From Oceanobacillus timonensis (GTDB lineage: Bacteria; Bacillota; Bacilli; Bacillales; Amphibacillaceae): a stretch of 64,000 nt of DNA. Both the position numbers and the translations under genes were made by a program. The DNA is taken from contig NZ_LT800497.1 in assembly GCF_900166635.1 (NCBI RefSeq), forward strand, positions 4,326,344 through 4,390,343. The letters run 5' to 3'. The notes under the pieces are model-generated. The model was given only the letters and a program-made list of their open reading frames with translations. It was not told the origin of the DNA and did not search any database. Shown piece after piece: positions 35,780-44,859 of this stretch (positions within the stretch are counted from its first letter, which is position 1; every line of letters begins with the position of its first letter).

Positions 35780-36928
35780 ATGAAACATTTTACTGAGGAA
35801 GAAAAGATGAAGATTTTATCTGACATTATAGCGATTAAATCTGTGAACGAAAATGAAATCGAAGTAGCAAATTACATAAAGGATTTATTTGCTGCATACG
35901 GTATTGAATCTAAAATGGTGCCCGTAACAGACACTCGTGTTAACTTAGTCGCTGACATTGGCAGCGGGAGCCCAGTCATTGGCGTTTCTGGTCATATGGA
36001 TGTTGTTTCTCCCGGCGATGAGAGCAAGTGGACTTCCGATCCGTTCACATTGACAGAAAGAGATGGAAAATTATACGGGCGTGGAACAGATGATATGAAG
36101 GCAGGTTTAGTAAACCTTGCTTTAGTGATGATTGAACTTAAAGAAAATAATGAGCTTAAGAATGGAACTGTCCGTTTGATGGCAACGACTGGTGAAGAAG
36201 TCGGCGGCGCAGGTTCTAAAAAGTTACACGAGGAAGGCTATATGGATGATGTAGATTATCTGTGGGTAGCTGAACCTTCTCCTGACACGATTATTTACTC
36301 TCACAAAGGTTCACTGAACCTGCGTATCACATCTATCGGGGAAGCAGCACACAGTTCTATGCCAGAACAAGGCTATAACGCGATTAATCCATTAATGAAA
36401 TATTTATTAGAAGCAGACGAAAAGTTGAATGGGGATGACCGTAAAAATGAAGTCCTGGGCGAATTGGTCATGAGTACAACTATTTTTAATGCAGGAAACC
36501 AAGTAAACTCCGTTCCAGAGACAGCAGCAGCTGAATTAAATGTGCGTACGATTCCGGAATTTGATAACGATGAAGTGATTGACTTATTCAACAAAACAGC
36601 TGACAAATTCAATAAAGCAGGCGCTCATATTGATGTGGAAGTGACCATGTCATTACCTAGCGTTTTCGCTTCAAAGCATTCTAAAATGGTTCATCTTGCT
36701 CAAGAAATTGGTAAAAAGCATTTAGGTTTAGAAGTTTCCGTTAAAGGGTCACCCGGGGTGACAGATGCATCCAATTTATTGCGAGGTAAAGATGATACCT
36801 TCCCATTCATGATGTTTGGACCAGGTGAAACAAAAATGGCGCACAAAATAGATGAATATGTCTACAAAGATTACTACTTTGCATTCTTCGATATCTATAA
36901 AGAGTTAATTTTAGGATTATCGAAATAA
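35780..36928 (+). CDS. M20-family peptidase/deacylase, ArgE/DapE type
   Basis: A 382-residue zinc-dependent M20 hydrolase. Metal-site blocks are VSGHMDVVSPGD (His72, Asp74), GRGTDDMKAG, ATTGEEVGGAGSK and a C-terminal GPGETKMAHKIDEYV with the last histidine. Proposed reaction: hydrolysis of an N-acyl group from an amino acid or diaminopimelate; ArgE, DapE and general dipeptidase remain possible. ATG at 35780 with GGGAG upstream. Isolated from any arg or dap genes. Confidence 0.87.
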   Translation: MKHFTEEEKMKILSDIIAIKSVNENEIEVANYIKDLFAAYGIESKMVPVTDTRVNLVADIGSGSPVIGVSGHMDVVSPGDESKWTSDPFTLTERDGKLYGRGTDDMKAGLVNLALVMIELKENNELKNGTVRLMATTGEEVGGAGSKKLHEEGYMDDVDYLWVAEPSPDTIIYSHKGSLNLRITSIGEAAHSSMPEQGYNAINPLMKYLLEADEKLNGDDRKNEVLGELVMSTTIFNAGNQVNSVPETAAAELNVRTIPEFDNDEVIDLFNKTADKFNKAGAHIDVEVTMSLPSVFASKHSKMVHLAQEIGKKHLGLEVSVKGSPGVTDASNLLRGKDDTFPFMMFGPGETKMAHKIDEYVYKDYYFAFFDIYKELILGLSK

Positions 36929-37031
36929 AATTAGATCTAAACCGTTCATCTAACGAATACAAATTCTTATTAGGCTCTAATTCACCTTTTGTGTCTCATG
37001 TTACTTTATTACCTTTATAGAAATGGAAAGG

Positions 37032-37067
37032 GCTGTTGCACGATTTGTTATCTGATTGTGCAACAGC
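37032..37067. terminator. Terminator between the M20 gene and the convergent membrane-protein gene
   Basis: GCTGTTGCAC and GTGCAACAGC form a 10-base-pair stem around a 16-base loop, followed by CACCTTTGTTTTT. The rest of the 275-base space shows no gene. Confidence 0.75.
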
Positions 37068-37203
37068 ACCTTTGTTTTTCTTAACAATTTATCATGCTCT
37101 TGATTGGAAGCAATTTTCCAAGATTTATCTCGTTGATTGTTATATTGGTAATGATCGCTTCATGTATATAATTTATTTTGCCTCCTTCACTTCTGCTGCA
37201 CCG

Positions 37204-38094
37204 TCAGCGGATATCCAGGCTTCTCTCTTCAATGATTCTTTTTATAAGGAAATAATTGATATAAATACCCGTTAAAATTAAAAAGGAGCCCCAGCTTATC
37301 AGTACACTTAAAATTTCTCCAATCTTGCTAGTCTTAATAAATGTATCATATGGATGTTTTATACGATATGTAATGGCTATCTCGTCCCCATTTTGATATA
37401 ACTGATATGTAAAAGAAGAAACACCCTTCTCTGTTTTATACGTTGTCCCCGTCTGATCTTGGTACTGTAAGGCAAATGTATATTTTTCAGTAACTCCTCT
37501 CCCATAGGATGTTCTCTCTTGCTCTTTATCAATAATTTCCGCCATTGCTTCTTCTTTTCCCATAGGATTCATTTTATAAAATAAATTCTTTCCAATGAAT
37601 AAATAAATAACTGTGCAAATGACAATAAACAATAAAATGCCAATTTTTAATGCCATTCCTCCGATATCTTTTAATCTCTTTTTATTTTCTCTTTCTTTTT
37701 TATATACCCATTGTACGAGCCTTGATTCAGGAAATAGACCTGAGAAAATTCCCCAAACAAACCACAGTATCAATATACTCGCCGGGTATAAAATAGCCCC
37801 TAAAAGAATTGCAGTTTTTATGGAACTTTTTTTCTGGGTTCCATATGTATCGCCTATTTGCAATTGATATATTTCTTTTTTTGAAACATCATATCTATCT
37901 CCATTTAACATCATCACATGATAGTTCGGCCCCATATAAAGCCCTTTTGTACTAGATTTTTGTATGACCGGGCTTTCTGCCTCCATATCCGTTTCATTCA
38001 TGGAATTAAATGGTACAAATATAAATACAATGACTAAGCATAAAAATAAGATGGCTAATGAAAACCAAGCAGCCTTTTTCATCCAATCCAACAT
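37204..38094 (-). CDS. DUF3592-like membrane protein
   Basis: A 296-residue protein with about four membrane helices (near 10-30, 93-117, 148-167, 258-281), and two soluble parts. The first looks like a small beta domain with YMGPNYHVMMLNGDRYDVSKKE, and the second (EKYTFALQYQDQTGTTYKTEKGV, then NGDEIAITYRIKHPYDTFI) resembles the DUF3592 domain. Function is not known. ATG at 38094 has AAAGGAA eight bases upstream. Single gene. Confidence 0.65.
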   Translation of the reverse strand: MLDWMKKAAWFSLAILFLCLVIVFIFVPFNSMNETDMEAESPVIQKSSTKGLYMGPNYHVMMLNGDRYDVSKKEIYQLQIGDTYGTQKKSSIKTAILLGAILYPASILILWFVWGIFSGLFPESRLVQWVYKKERENKKRLKDIGGMALKIGILLFIVICTVIYLFIGKNLFYKMNPMGKEEAMAEIIDKEQERTSYGRGVTEKYTFALQYQDQTGTTYKTEKGVSSFTYQLYQNGDEIAITYRIKHPYDTFIKTSKIGEILSVLISWGSFLILTGIYINYFLIKRIIEERSLDIR

Positions 38095-38401
38095 CTAGCG
38101 ATTTCCTTTCTAGCAGTCAACATGTACATTTTTAAATACAAAGTCAGTATAACATATTCACTTTTTAAAACTTTATTTATTTTCAAAAATGATAAACTAC
38201 TTGTTTCTATTTAGTAACATTACCAATCAAATTAGAAATCCTTATGAGGCTTTGTTTTTAATCCAAGACTTATGGAATTATAAGAAAAAGAAGTCCACCA
38301 CACTTGCCTTCAAAGTCATATTACTGGACAGAAAAGCAGAATTAATTCAGGATTATGTTAATGTGCTAAAATAATTCAGGATAGAAGGAGCGTTGATACT
38401 T

Positions 38402-38779
38402 ATGTGCCATACCTTGCGGGAAGAAATACAAGAGAAATTACAGAATGGGGATTACCACTGTGAGAAAGAAATGACACTTTCTATCTTTAGCGGTAAATGG
38501 AAAGTAGTTATTTTATGGCATTTAGGAGTAGAAGGCCCTCATCGTTTTAACGACATGCAACGACTTTTTAAAAATATTTCTCATAAGACGCTCTCTAATC
38601 AATTAAAGGAATTAATAGAGGATGGGGTAATTCATCGCCAAGTTTATCCAGAAAGTCCTCCAAAAGTAGAGTACTCCATGACAGAGCTGGGGTTCACATT
38701 ATTACCTATCATTGAGATGATGTATGACTGGGGGAAAAACCGTATTGAGCAATTAAAAAAGGAAGGGGTTATCAGTTAG
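38402..38779 (+). CDS. HxlR-family transcriptional regulator
   Basis: A 125-residue winged-helix regulator of the HxlR type, often redox- or aldehyde-responsive. Cysteines lie at residue 2 and at DYHCEKEM near residue 20, before the helix-turn-helix FSGKWKVVILWHLGVEG and SHKTLSNQLKELIEDGVIHR. ATG at 38402 follows AGAAGGAG at 11 bases; the in-frame TTG is too close. It converges on a DJ-1-type gene; members of the two families often share stress roles. Confidence 0.9.
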   Translation: MCHTLREEIQEKLQNGDYHCEKEMTLSIFSGKWKVVILWHLGVEGPHRFNDMQRLFKNISHKTLSNQLKELIEDGVIHRQVYPESPPKVEYSMTELGFTLLPIIEMMYDWGKNRIEQLKKEGVIS

Positions 38780-38807
38780 AATCATCCCTTTAGATTACAA
38801 TAATAAA

Positions 38808-38832
38808 ACGGCCAGATGCTCCACCTGACCGT
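38808..38832. terminator. Terminator between hxlR and the DJ-1/PfpI gene
   Basis: ACGG, a mismatch and CAG pair with CTG and CCGT; the A run at 38805-38808 gives T residues on the minus strand. It serves the DJ-1/PfpI gene at least. Confidence 0.6.
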
Positions 38833-38842
38833 CATGTTATAA

Positions 38843-39355
38843 TTAATTATTCAGCAGCTTTAATGCTTCTCTGTTAAAGGCTGGCAGGTCGTCAGGAGTA
38901 CGGCTGGTAACCAAATTCTGGTCAACAACTACTTCTTCATCTTTCACAACTGCTCCTGCATTCTCTAAGTCTTTTCTAACAGAAACAAAGCTTGTTAATT
39001 CTCTATCCTTTAATAGATCTGTTTCCACTAAAAATTGAGGACCATGGCAAATTGCAAATACGGGTTTATCCGCTTCGATGAATGCTTTTGCAAAGTCACC
39101 ATTTTTTGGATTAATACGAAGTAAGTCTGGAGAGAATCCACCAGGAACTAATAGGGCATCATAGTCGCTTGCGTTCACTTCTTCAATTCCTTTATCAGCT
39201 TTTAGTTCCTCCCCATTTTTACCTTGAATGACCTTCCCTGCTTCATCACTAATGATTTCTACGGAATGACCAGCATCTTTATAAGCTTTGACAGGATCTG
39301 TTAATTCTATTTCTTCCACCATATCTGTAACGATTACTGCAATATTTTTTGCCAT
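38843..39355 (-). CDS. DJ-1/PfpI-family protein (general stress protein 18 / YfkM-like)
   Basis: A 170-residue DJ-1/PfpI protein. The nucleophile elbow holds Cys103 in FAICHGPQFLVE, with the glutamate in MVEEIELTDP. Such proteins act as glyoxalase/deglycase-like or protease-like stress factors; the activity here is uncertain. AGGAGGAAT precedes the ATG at 39355. Single gene. Confidence 0.9.
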   Translation of the reverse strand: MAKNIAVIVTDMVEEIELTDPVKAYKDAGHSVEIISDEAGKVIQGKNGEELKADKGIEEVNASDYDALLVPGGFSPDLLRINPKNGDFAKAFIEADKPVFAICHGPQFLVETDLLKDRELTSFVSVRKDLENAGAVVKDEEVVVDQNLVTSRTPDDLPAFNREALKLLNN

Positions 39356-39588
39356 TTCTTATTCCTCCTTCATTCGTTTAGTTTTATAATATCAAACATT
39401 TCCAGGTCTGGGAAGCACGCACTTTGCGTTGCGTAAGTTACTTATAGGTAACTATTGGATTGATATCGTTTTTTTAACATGTTTTTCACATATATAAAGT
39501 CCACTCGCTATTTTTCCATGTATCGTTTTGTAAAACTTGCTACAAAAATGAAGGCGTGTTACCCTATCTTAAAGATTCATAACAGAAT

Positions 39589-39629
39589 ACATTTGACGTG
39601 TTCCTGATCATGCAGGCAAGATCAAATGT
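39589..39629 (+). promoter_or_regulatory. Ribonucleic antiterminator (RAT) element, LicT/BglG type, before bglP
   Basis: The RNA would contain GTTCCTGATCATGCAGGCAA (39599-39618), matching the RAT core GTTxCTGATxAxGCAGGCAA known for LicT/SacY-type antiterminators. Flanks ACATTTGA and TCAAATGT close the hairpin. Its 3' strand overlaps the 5' strand of the terminator at 39621-39695, so the two folds exclude each other, as in B. subtilis bglPH. Confidence 0.8.
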
Positions 39630-39695
39630 ACACTTTCATAACCGCTGGGAATGTATATCTTTCTGGCAGGATATTTGTGTGCGTTTGATTTTTTT
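39621..39695 (+). terminator. Leader terminator of the bglP operon, alternative to the RAT
   Basis: ATCAAATGTACAC (39621-39633) pairs over 13 positions, two of them G-U, with GTGTGCGTTTGAT (39677-39689), followed by seven T residues (39689-39695). The loop is 43 bases. An antiterminator protein bound to the RAT would block this fold and let transcription reach bglP. Confidence 0.75.
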
Positions 39696-39751
39696 GTGTC
39701 ATGATGTGTTCTTCTGATTCGTTGGCCAGTGGATTGAAGGAGGAAAAAAGG

Positions 39752-41617
39752 ATGAACTACCAACAAGTTGCAACAAGCATCTTAAAAAATGTAGGGGGTA
39801 AGGAAAACGTTTCTGAGCTGACCCACTGCTATACCCGTTTGCGTTTTACGTTATATGATACAAAAAAAGCGAATAAAGCGTATTTAGAAGAGATGGATGA
39901 AGTCATCTCCGTTGTAGAGAGCGGCGGACAATTTCAAATTGTTCTAAGAAATAAAGTGAAAGAAGTTCATGATCAAATCCAACAGCTTTTAGGAGATTTA
40001 AATACAAACGAAGAGACAACCGAAGCGGATAAAGGATCTATTGGAAATCGAATCCTAAATACGTTTACTTCTATATTTATACCAATTATCCCGGCAATTG
40101 CAGCGTCCGGTATGCTGAAAGGTATCCTGGCGCTTGCTGTGATGATTGCTACTCACTATTGGAACGTAGATATTACATCGTACAACACGTACCTGATATT
40201 AGAAGCTACTTCTAACGCCTTATTTCATTTCTTTCCCATTATGATTGGGTATGTAGCGGCAAAAGTGTTTAAGGCAAATGAATTAATTGCGATGGTGCTG
40301 GCAGCGACTCTGTGCTACCCGGACCTTGTTGCATTAATGACAGGAGATGAACCTGTTACCTTTTTGGGAATTGGCGTAACATTAGCGGATTACACATCAA
40401 CGGTTATCCCAATCATTATTGCTGTATTTATCATGGCATATGTACAACGCTTTTTCGAGCGAGTGATACCTGAGGTTTTGAAAATTATTATGGTGCCTAC
40501 CCTTACTTTATTAGTCATGGTCCCTGCAACCTTAATTATTTTTGGACCTATCGGCATTCACTTAGGTAACTTTATCAATTGGCTCTATTATATTATCATG
40601 GATATCAGCCCGACATTATTAGGTGCTTTCATCGGCGGAATATGGTGTGTGCTTGTTATCTTTGGTGCGCACAAAGCCATCCTGCCTATCGGGATTAATG
40701 ATGTTGCCCAAACAGGACAGCAAAATCTTTTGGCATTTGCAGGAGCGGCTAACTTTTCCCAGGCGGGAGCGGCTGCAGGAGTCTTTTTAAAAACGAGAAA
40801 TAAGAAATTAAAAACGCTATCGGCAACTGCAACCGTAACAGCTCTTTTCGGAATCACTGAACCGGCGATTTACGGGGTGAACCTCCGACTGCGAAAACCA
40901 ATGATTTATGCCGTCATCAGCGGAGCAATAGGCGGCGGCCTGATGGGCTGGGGCGGTTCCTATGGTACAGCCTTTGCCAACCAAGGTTTTTTAACAATTC
41001 CGGTCTATATTGAAGCCGGGACAAAAGCATTCTTATGTTATATTATTGGTATTGCGATTGCCTTCTTTGGCGCTGCGGCAATGACAATGTTATTCGGCTT
41101 TAAGGATGTTCCTGAAGAAGAGGATGCTACGGATGAAGGTCTTGGAGACAGCAAAGCGGATGTCCCAAATACCATGACAGACACAAAAGAAAACATACCT
41201 GCACCAATTCAAGGAAAAATGATGCCATTATCCGATGTACAAGATGAGGTTTTTTCATCAGGAGCATTAGGAGAAGGCATAGCAGTCCAGCCAACAGTCG
41301 GTGAAGTAGTGGCACCAGCCAATTGTAAGGTCTCTGTTCTCTACCCGACATTACATGCTATCGGACTGGAGCTGGAAAATGGTGTTGAATTGTTAATTCA
41401 TATCGGCTTTGATACCGCAGAATTAAATGGAAAAGGGTTTGAAGCCCATGTGAACGCTGGTGATGAGATAAGCAAAGGAACAAAAATTGTTTCATTTGAT
41501 ATAGATGAAATCAAAGCAAAGGGCTATGATCTTACCACCCCAATAATTATCACGAATTCTTCGCAGTATCCGAATGTTTCTATTGTCGAAAGCAATAAAG
41601 ACGGAACTGTTTCATAA
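39752..41617 (+). CDS. bglP: PTS beta-glucoside transporter, EIIBCA
   Basis: A 621-residue three-domain PTS permease that imports and phosphorylates beta-glucosides. EIIB at 1-85 with phospho-Cys26 (ELTHCYTRLRF); EIIC with about ten helices and the SFGITEPAIYGVNLR-like signature (ALFGITEPAIYGVNLRLRKP); EIIA at about 480-621 with phospho-His near 550 (VELLIHIGFDTAEL). AAGGAGG eight bases before ATG 39752 sets the start. Followed 21 bases later by the phospho-beta-glucosidase. Likely induced by antitermination; no licT gene is in the window. Confidence 0.94.
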   Translation: MNYQQVATSILKNVGGKENVSELTHCYTRLRFTLYDTKKANKAYLEEMDEVISVVESGGQFQIVLRNKVKEVHDQIQQLLGDLNTNEETTEADKGSIGNRILNTFTSIFIPIIPAIAASGMLKGILALAVMIATHYWNVDITSYNTYLILEATSNALFHFFPIMIGYVAAKVFKANELIAMVLAATLCYPDLVALMTGDEPVTFLGIGVTLADYTSTVIPIIIAVFIMAYVQRFFERVIPEVLKIIMVPTLTLLVMVPATLIIFGPIGIHLGNFINWLYYIIMDISPTLLGAFIGGIWCVLVIFGAHKAILPIGINDVAQTGQQNLLAFAGAANFSQAGAAAGVFLKTRNKKLKTLSATATVTALFGITEPAIYGVNLRLRKPMIYAVISGAIGGGLMGWGGSYGTAFANQGFLTIPVYIEAGTKAFLCYIIGIAIAFFGAAAMTMLFGFKDVPEEEDATDEGLGDSKADVPNTMTDTKENIPAPIQGKMMPLSDVQDEVFSSGALGEGIAVQPTVGEVVAPANCKVSVLYPTLHAIGLELENGVELLIHIGFDTAELNGKGFEAHVNAGDEISKGTKIVSFDIDEIKAKGYDLTTPIIITNSSQYPNVSIVESNKDGTVS

Positions 41618-41638
41618 AAAAATACAGGAGTGACGATA

Positions 41639-43042
41639 ATGACAAATTATTTCAGTAACGATTTTTGGTGGGGAGCTTCCTCCTCCGCCTTCCAAATCGA
41701 AGGAGCATGGAACGAAGATGGCAAGGGAAAAACAGTAGCGGATTACAATGCTTTTCTAAAATCAGATGTACAAGCTGATACCACTGTTGCCAGTGATTTC
41801 TACCATCACTATAAGGAAGACATTCTTTTAATGAAGGAACTCGGCTTAAAAGCTTATCGCTTCTCTATTTCCTGGGCAAGAATTATTCCGGATGGCGATG
41901 GCGAGGTGAATCAACAGGGAATTGATTTTTATAATAAGGTGATTGATTTCTTATTAGAGAATGATATTACCCCATTTGTTACCCTATACCACTTTGACCT
42001 TCCATTTGCCCTTGTCGATAAGTACAATGGCTGGGAAAGCCGTGATTGTGCGTATGCTTTTGAAAGATATGCGAAAACCTGCTTTGAAGCTTTCGGTGAT
42101 CGCGTAACGTATTGGCAGGTGCATAACGAACAAAACCTGATGGCCCGTGTAAATATTCGAATGAATATGTATGATGTGCCAGCTGAACAAGCTGAAAAAG
42201 TGAGAGCACAAATGGATTATCATATGTTTTTAGCGCATGCGCTTGCGACGAATGCCTGCCGAGAAATCCTTCCAAATGCACAAATTGGACCGGCAGTATC
42301 TTCTACCATGACATACCCTCATTCCAATCGTCCGGAAGATGTATGGGCAGCTCGAATGAATGATAATTTCAAAACCAATTACGCCTTGGAAATGTACTGT
42401 TTTGGCGAATATCCGGGTTATTATAAAGCTTACTTAAAGGAATGTGGTATTTATCCGGAAACCAAGCCGGAGGACGAAGCGATTTTAAAAGCGTCCAAAC
42501 CGGATTATCTCGCTGTGAACTATTATCGTACGTTAGTAGCCAGCTATCTTCCAGCAGATGAAGCGCATCCTGTTGGCACAAAGGTAAATGATATTGATTT
42601 TGATTTATATGGCTACTTTAAAATGGAGAAAAACGAGAACCTCGTCGTCACAGATTACGGCATTCAAGTAGACCCGACAGGTTTAAGACTTCTGCTTAAT
42701 GACTATTATGAAAAGTACCGTCTGCCGATGATTATTACCGAAAATGGTTTAGGAACCGGCGACCAGTTAACCGAAGACGGTAAAATACATGATGATTACC
42801 GTATTGACTACTTAAAAGATCATATCGCCGCTTGTAATGATGCCATTGCAGATGGCGTAGAGTTATTCGGTTATTCTCCATGGTCTTTCACGGATTTGCT
42901 AAGCTCCCGTCAAGGGTTTGCGAAACGCTATGGCCTGGTTTATATCGATCGAGATGATTTTGATCTGAAGGAACTGCGCCGGATAAGGAAGGATAGTTTT
43001 TACTGGTATCAAGATGTGATTAAAAATAATGGGTTAGATTAA
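41639..43042 (+). CDS. 6-phospho-beta-glucosidase, GH1
   Basis: A 467-residue family 1 glycoside hydrolase that splits imported phospho-beta-glucosides to glucose 6-phosphate and aglycone. Acid/base Glu164 is in YWQVHNEQN, with NEQ in place of the usual NEP; the nucleophile is Glu368 in MIITENGLG. The N-terminus FWWGASSSAFQIEGAW is the family signature. AGGAG is eight bases before ATG 41639. It shares the operon and probably the RAT switch with bglP. Confidence 0.93.
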   Translation: MTNYFSNDFWWGASSSAFQIEGAWNEDGKGKTVADYNAFLKSDVQADTTVASDFYHHYKEDILLMKELGLKAYRFSISWARIIPDGDGEVNQQGIDFYNKVIDFLLENDITPFVTLYHFDLPFALVDKYNGWESRDCAYAFERYAKTCFEAFGDRVTYWQVHNEQNLMARVNIRMNMYDVPAEQAEKVRAQMDYHMFLAHALATNACREILPNAQIGPAVSSTMTYPHSNRPEDVWAARMNDNFKTNYALEMYCFGEYPGYYKAYLKECGIYPETKPEDEAILKASKPDYLAVNYYRTLVASYLPADEAHPVGTKVNDIDFDLYGYFKMEKNENLVVTDYGIQVDPTGLRLLLNDYYEKYRLPMIITENGLGTGDQLTEDGKIHDDYRIDYLKDHIAACNDAIADGVELFGYSPWSFTDLLSSRQGFAKRYGLVYIDRDDFDLKELRRIRKDSFYWYQDVIKNNGLD

Positions 43043-43115
43043 CCTATAAAAGAATAAAAAATCAGTTTGTTACAAACGGGCCTTATGTGTTTCGTAACGA
43101 ACAAAAAAATGAATT

Positions 43116-43150
43116 CCACTCATTTATTTTTCAAAATGAGTGGTTTTTTA
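43116..43150 (+). terminator. Terminator after the beta-glucosidase operon
   Basis: CCACTCATTT and AAATGAGTGG form a 10-base-pair stem with an eight-base AT loop and a run of T. Confidence 0.85.
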
Positions 43151-43156
43151 TAACAC

Positions 43157-43201
43157 TTGACTGAACTATATTCAGTGACGTACTATTGAATTAGATTCAG
43201 T
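43157..43201 (+). promoter_or_regulatory. tetR promoter with two 17-base operators
   Basis: ACTGAA-N5-TTCAGT at 43160-43176 and ATTGAA-N5-TTCAGT at 43185-43201 are spaced 25 bases apart. They straddle a promoter-like TTGACT (43157) with an 18-base spacer and TACTAT (43181). Typical for an autoregulating TetR dimer pair. Confidence 0.7.
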
Positions 43202-43228
43202 CATAAAAGATATAATAGGAGATGGACA

Positions 43229-43816
43229 ATGAAACGAATATCTAAAGAACCAGATATAAGACGCCAAGAGTTAATGGATATTGGTTTGGAGTTTTATATG
43301 AAAGGTGGAATAAAAGGATTTAGCATAAAAGATGTCGTTAATCGCGCAGGTGTAGCAACAGGATTATTTTATTATTACTTCACATCTAAAGAAGCGTTCA
43401 TTGATGAAATTTTAAATGATTTTATTGTTAATAATATCGAGAAAATCCAACAAATACTTGGTTCTGATAAACTTACCGTTATGCAAAAGATAACAGAATC
43501 CTTAGAGACTTTTTGGGCATTTGCTGAAAAACTAGAACCTTATAAAAATACGGATGCTTTTCAAACAGAACAGCATTTTCAGCTCGAACAGAAACTATTC
43601 CTACAAATACAGCCGCTAATACAAAAGGTGATTGAGGATGGGATAAAAACAGGAATTTTCAACACGGATAATCCCATTTTAGCCTCTGAATTTATTTTAT
43701 ATGGACTCAGCAGTATTGCTCACTCAAATAAGTTAGATCTGAATGATGCTGTGAAGAAAGAAACGATTCATTTGGTATTAACCATACTAAAATACAATCA
43801 GAAAGCTGATATCTAA
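43229..43816 (+). CDS. TetR-family transcriptional regulator
   Basis: A 195-residue TetR protein with the helix-turn-helix at about 25-58 (GFSIKDVVNRAGVATGLFYYYFTSKEAFIDEIL) and an all-helical ligand domain. AGGAG lies seven bases before the ATG. Paired palindromes over its promoter point to autoregulation. The next gene begins 33 bases on and is probably co-transcribed and the true target. Confidence 0.9.
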   Translation: MKRISKEPDIRRQELMDIGLEFYMKGGIKGFSIKDVVNRAGVATGLFYYYFTSKEAFIDEILNDFIVNNIEKIQQILGSDKLTVMQKITESLETFWAFAEKLEPYKNTDAFQTEQHFQLEQKLFLQIQPLIQKVIEDGIKTGIFNTDNPILASEFILYGLSSIAHSNKLDLNDAVKKETIHLVLTILKYNQKADI

Positions 43817-43849
43817 AATATAGCTGACATAGGGCAAAGGAGAGTTCAT

Positions 43850-44587
43850 ATGAACATTTATATTGACGGAAAAAGCATTACAAACGAGCAATTGACACAA
43901 TGGAAAAGAAAACGTGTTAAAAAAGTTTTTAACATATTAGGTTATAAAAGTGCTGAAATAAATGATCCAGATAGCATGATTGATAAGCTAACCAATCTAA
44001 AAATGGAGTCCTCTTATCAAGAAATGTATAACAAATTGGAATCTAAATTGAAATTAAGTAAAACGGTTATGCGGATGGGTGCTTTTCTATCTGGAAGTAG
44101 ACGAAAATTTTCTCAAACAGAAATCCATTTAGATGGAATAACAGCTGAAGAAGCAATAAAGGGTATAGATACTCTTATGTTAAATTCATCAGATAAAAAC
44201 AATCGTGTAAATTTATCTGCTTGTCCGGACCACTATGCATTAAGGCCTTTAGGAGAAAATGAACTTGAAGTCATTGAGACGACCGGAAACGCTCCTTTAC
44301 CTGTTCAGTTTTTTATTGTTTTTGATGATGAAACAGGGTTACAAACACCTAGAGATGACGCTTATGCATATCAATCAGCAGGTGTTGCTCGTCTGAAAGA
44401 TGGCACAGTTATCGGAGGAGTTCGCCACCAAATTAAAGACACAAAAACGGGTATAAAAGTTAAGCTTTCCGTTGAATTTCCTGCACTAAGCCCTACAAGT
44501 ATTATTTCATCACATCAAATGCATTTAGCATGTGAATTTTCTTATTGGCTGCAATGGATAAAAGGCGAAAAAAATAATAACGACTAA
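43850..44587 (+). CDS. Conserved-looking hypothetical protein downstream of tetR
   Basis: A 245-residue, apparently soluble protein that I do not recognise. It has no signal peptide or membrane helix. The N-terminal 110 residues are basic and helical; the C-terminal part is more beta-like, with ACPDHYALRPLGENELEV, VQFFIVFDDETGLQTPRD and SHQMHLACEFSYWLQWI. A well-placed AAAGGAGAG and the operon with tetR show it is a real gene. It ends only 40 bases from the truncated merR. No function is proposed. Confidence 0.7.
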   Translation: MNIYIDGKSITNEQLTQWKRKRVKKVFNILGYKSAEINDPDSMIDKLTNLKMESSYQEMYNKLESKLKLSKTVMRMGAFLSGSRRKFSQTEIHLDGITAEEAIKGIDTLMLNSSDKNNRVNLSACPDHYALRPLGENELEVIETTGNAPLPVQFFIVFDDETGLQTPRDDAYAYQSAGVARLKDGTVIGGVRHQIKDTKTGIKVKLSVEFPALSPTSIISSHQMHLACEFSYWLQWIKGEKNNND

Positions 44588-44627
44588 GCATCGTTGACTT
44601 GAAGATATAATCGATACTGCTTCTGTT

Positions 44628-44744
44628 TCAAAATGATTCGAACACGCCAATATGCATAAGTCCTTCTTTATCGTAGTAACGCAAGGTATATACAGTCAGA
44701 TTCAATTCTTCTGCAGCTTCACCGATAGAATAAGTCTTCATCAT
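44628..44744 (-). pseudogene. Truncated MerR-family regulator (N-terminal HTH only)
   Basis: ATG at 44744 with AAAGGTG upstream opens a 38-codon frame, MMKTYSIGEAAEELNLTVYT continuing LRYYDKEGLM, the start of a MerR winged helix. The frame then changes to HIGVFESF and stops. The wing, coiled coil and sensor domain are missing, so a deletion or replacement joined the gene to foreign DNA near 44655. Its intact promoter region faces the SDR gene on the other strand. Confidence 0.8.
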
Positions 44745-44859
44745 GACGCACCTTTCTTTTTTATAAGTTAGACTTCGATATAACTTGAGGATATCGTGAT
44801 ATATTCCGAGTGTCAAACGCATTAAGTAGCTGTATGAATTAAAAACTTTTTAAATGCAC

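Noticed and set aside
38189..38374. 61-codon plus-strand frame before the HxlR gene
   Set aside because: No ribosome site, AT-rich composition and no recognisable content; treated as chance.
39797..39812. GGAAAACGTTTC inside bglP as a cre site
   Set aside because: Only the centre matches; the outer positions fail the consensus, so catabolite control there is not supported.
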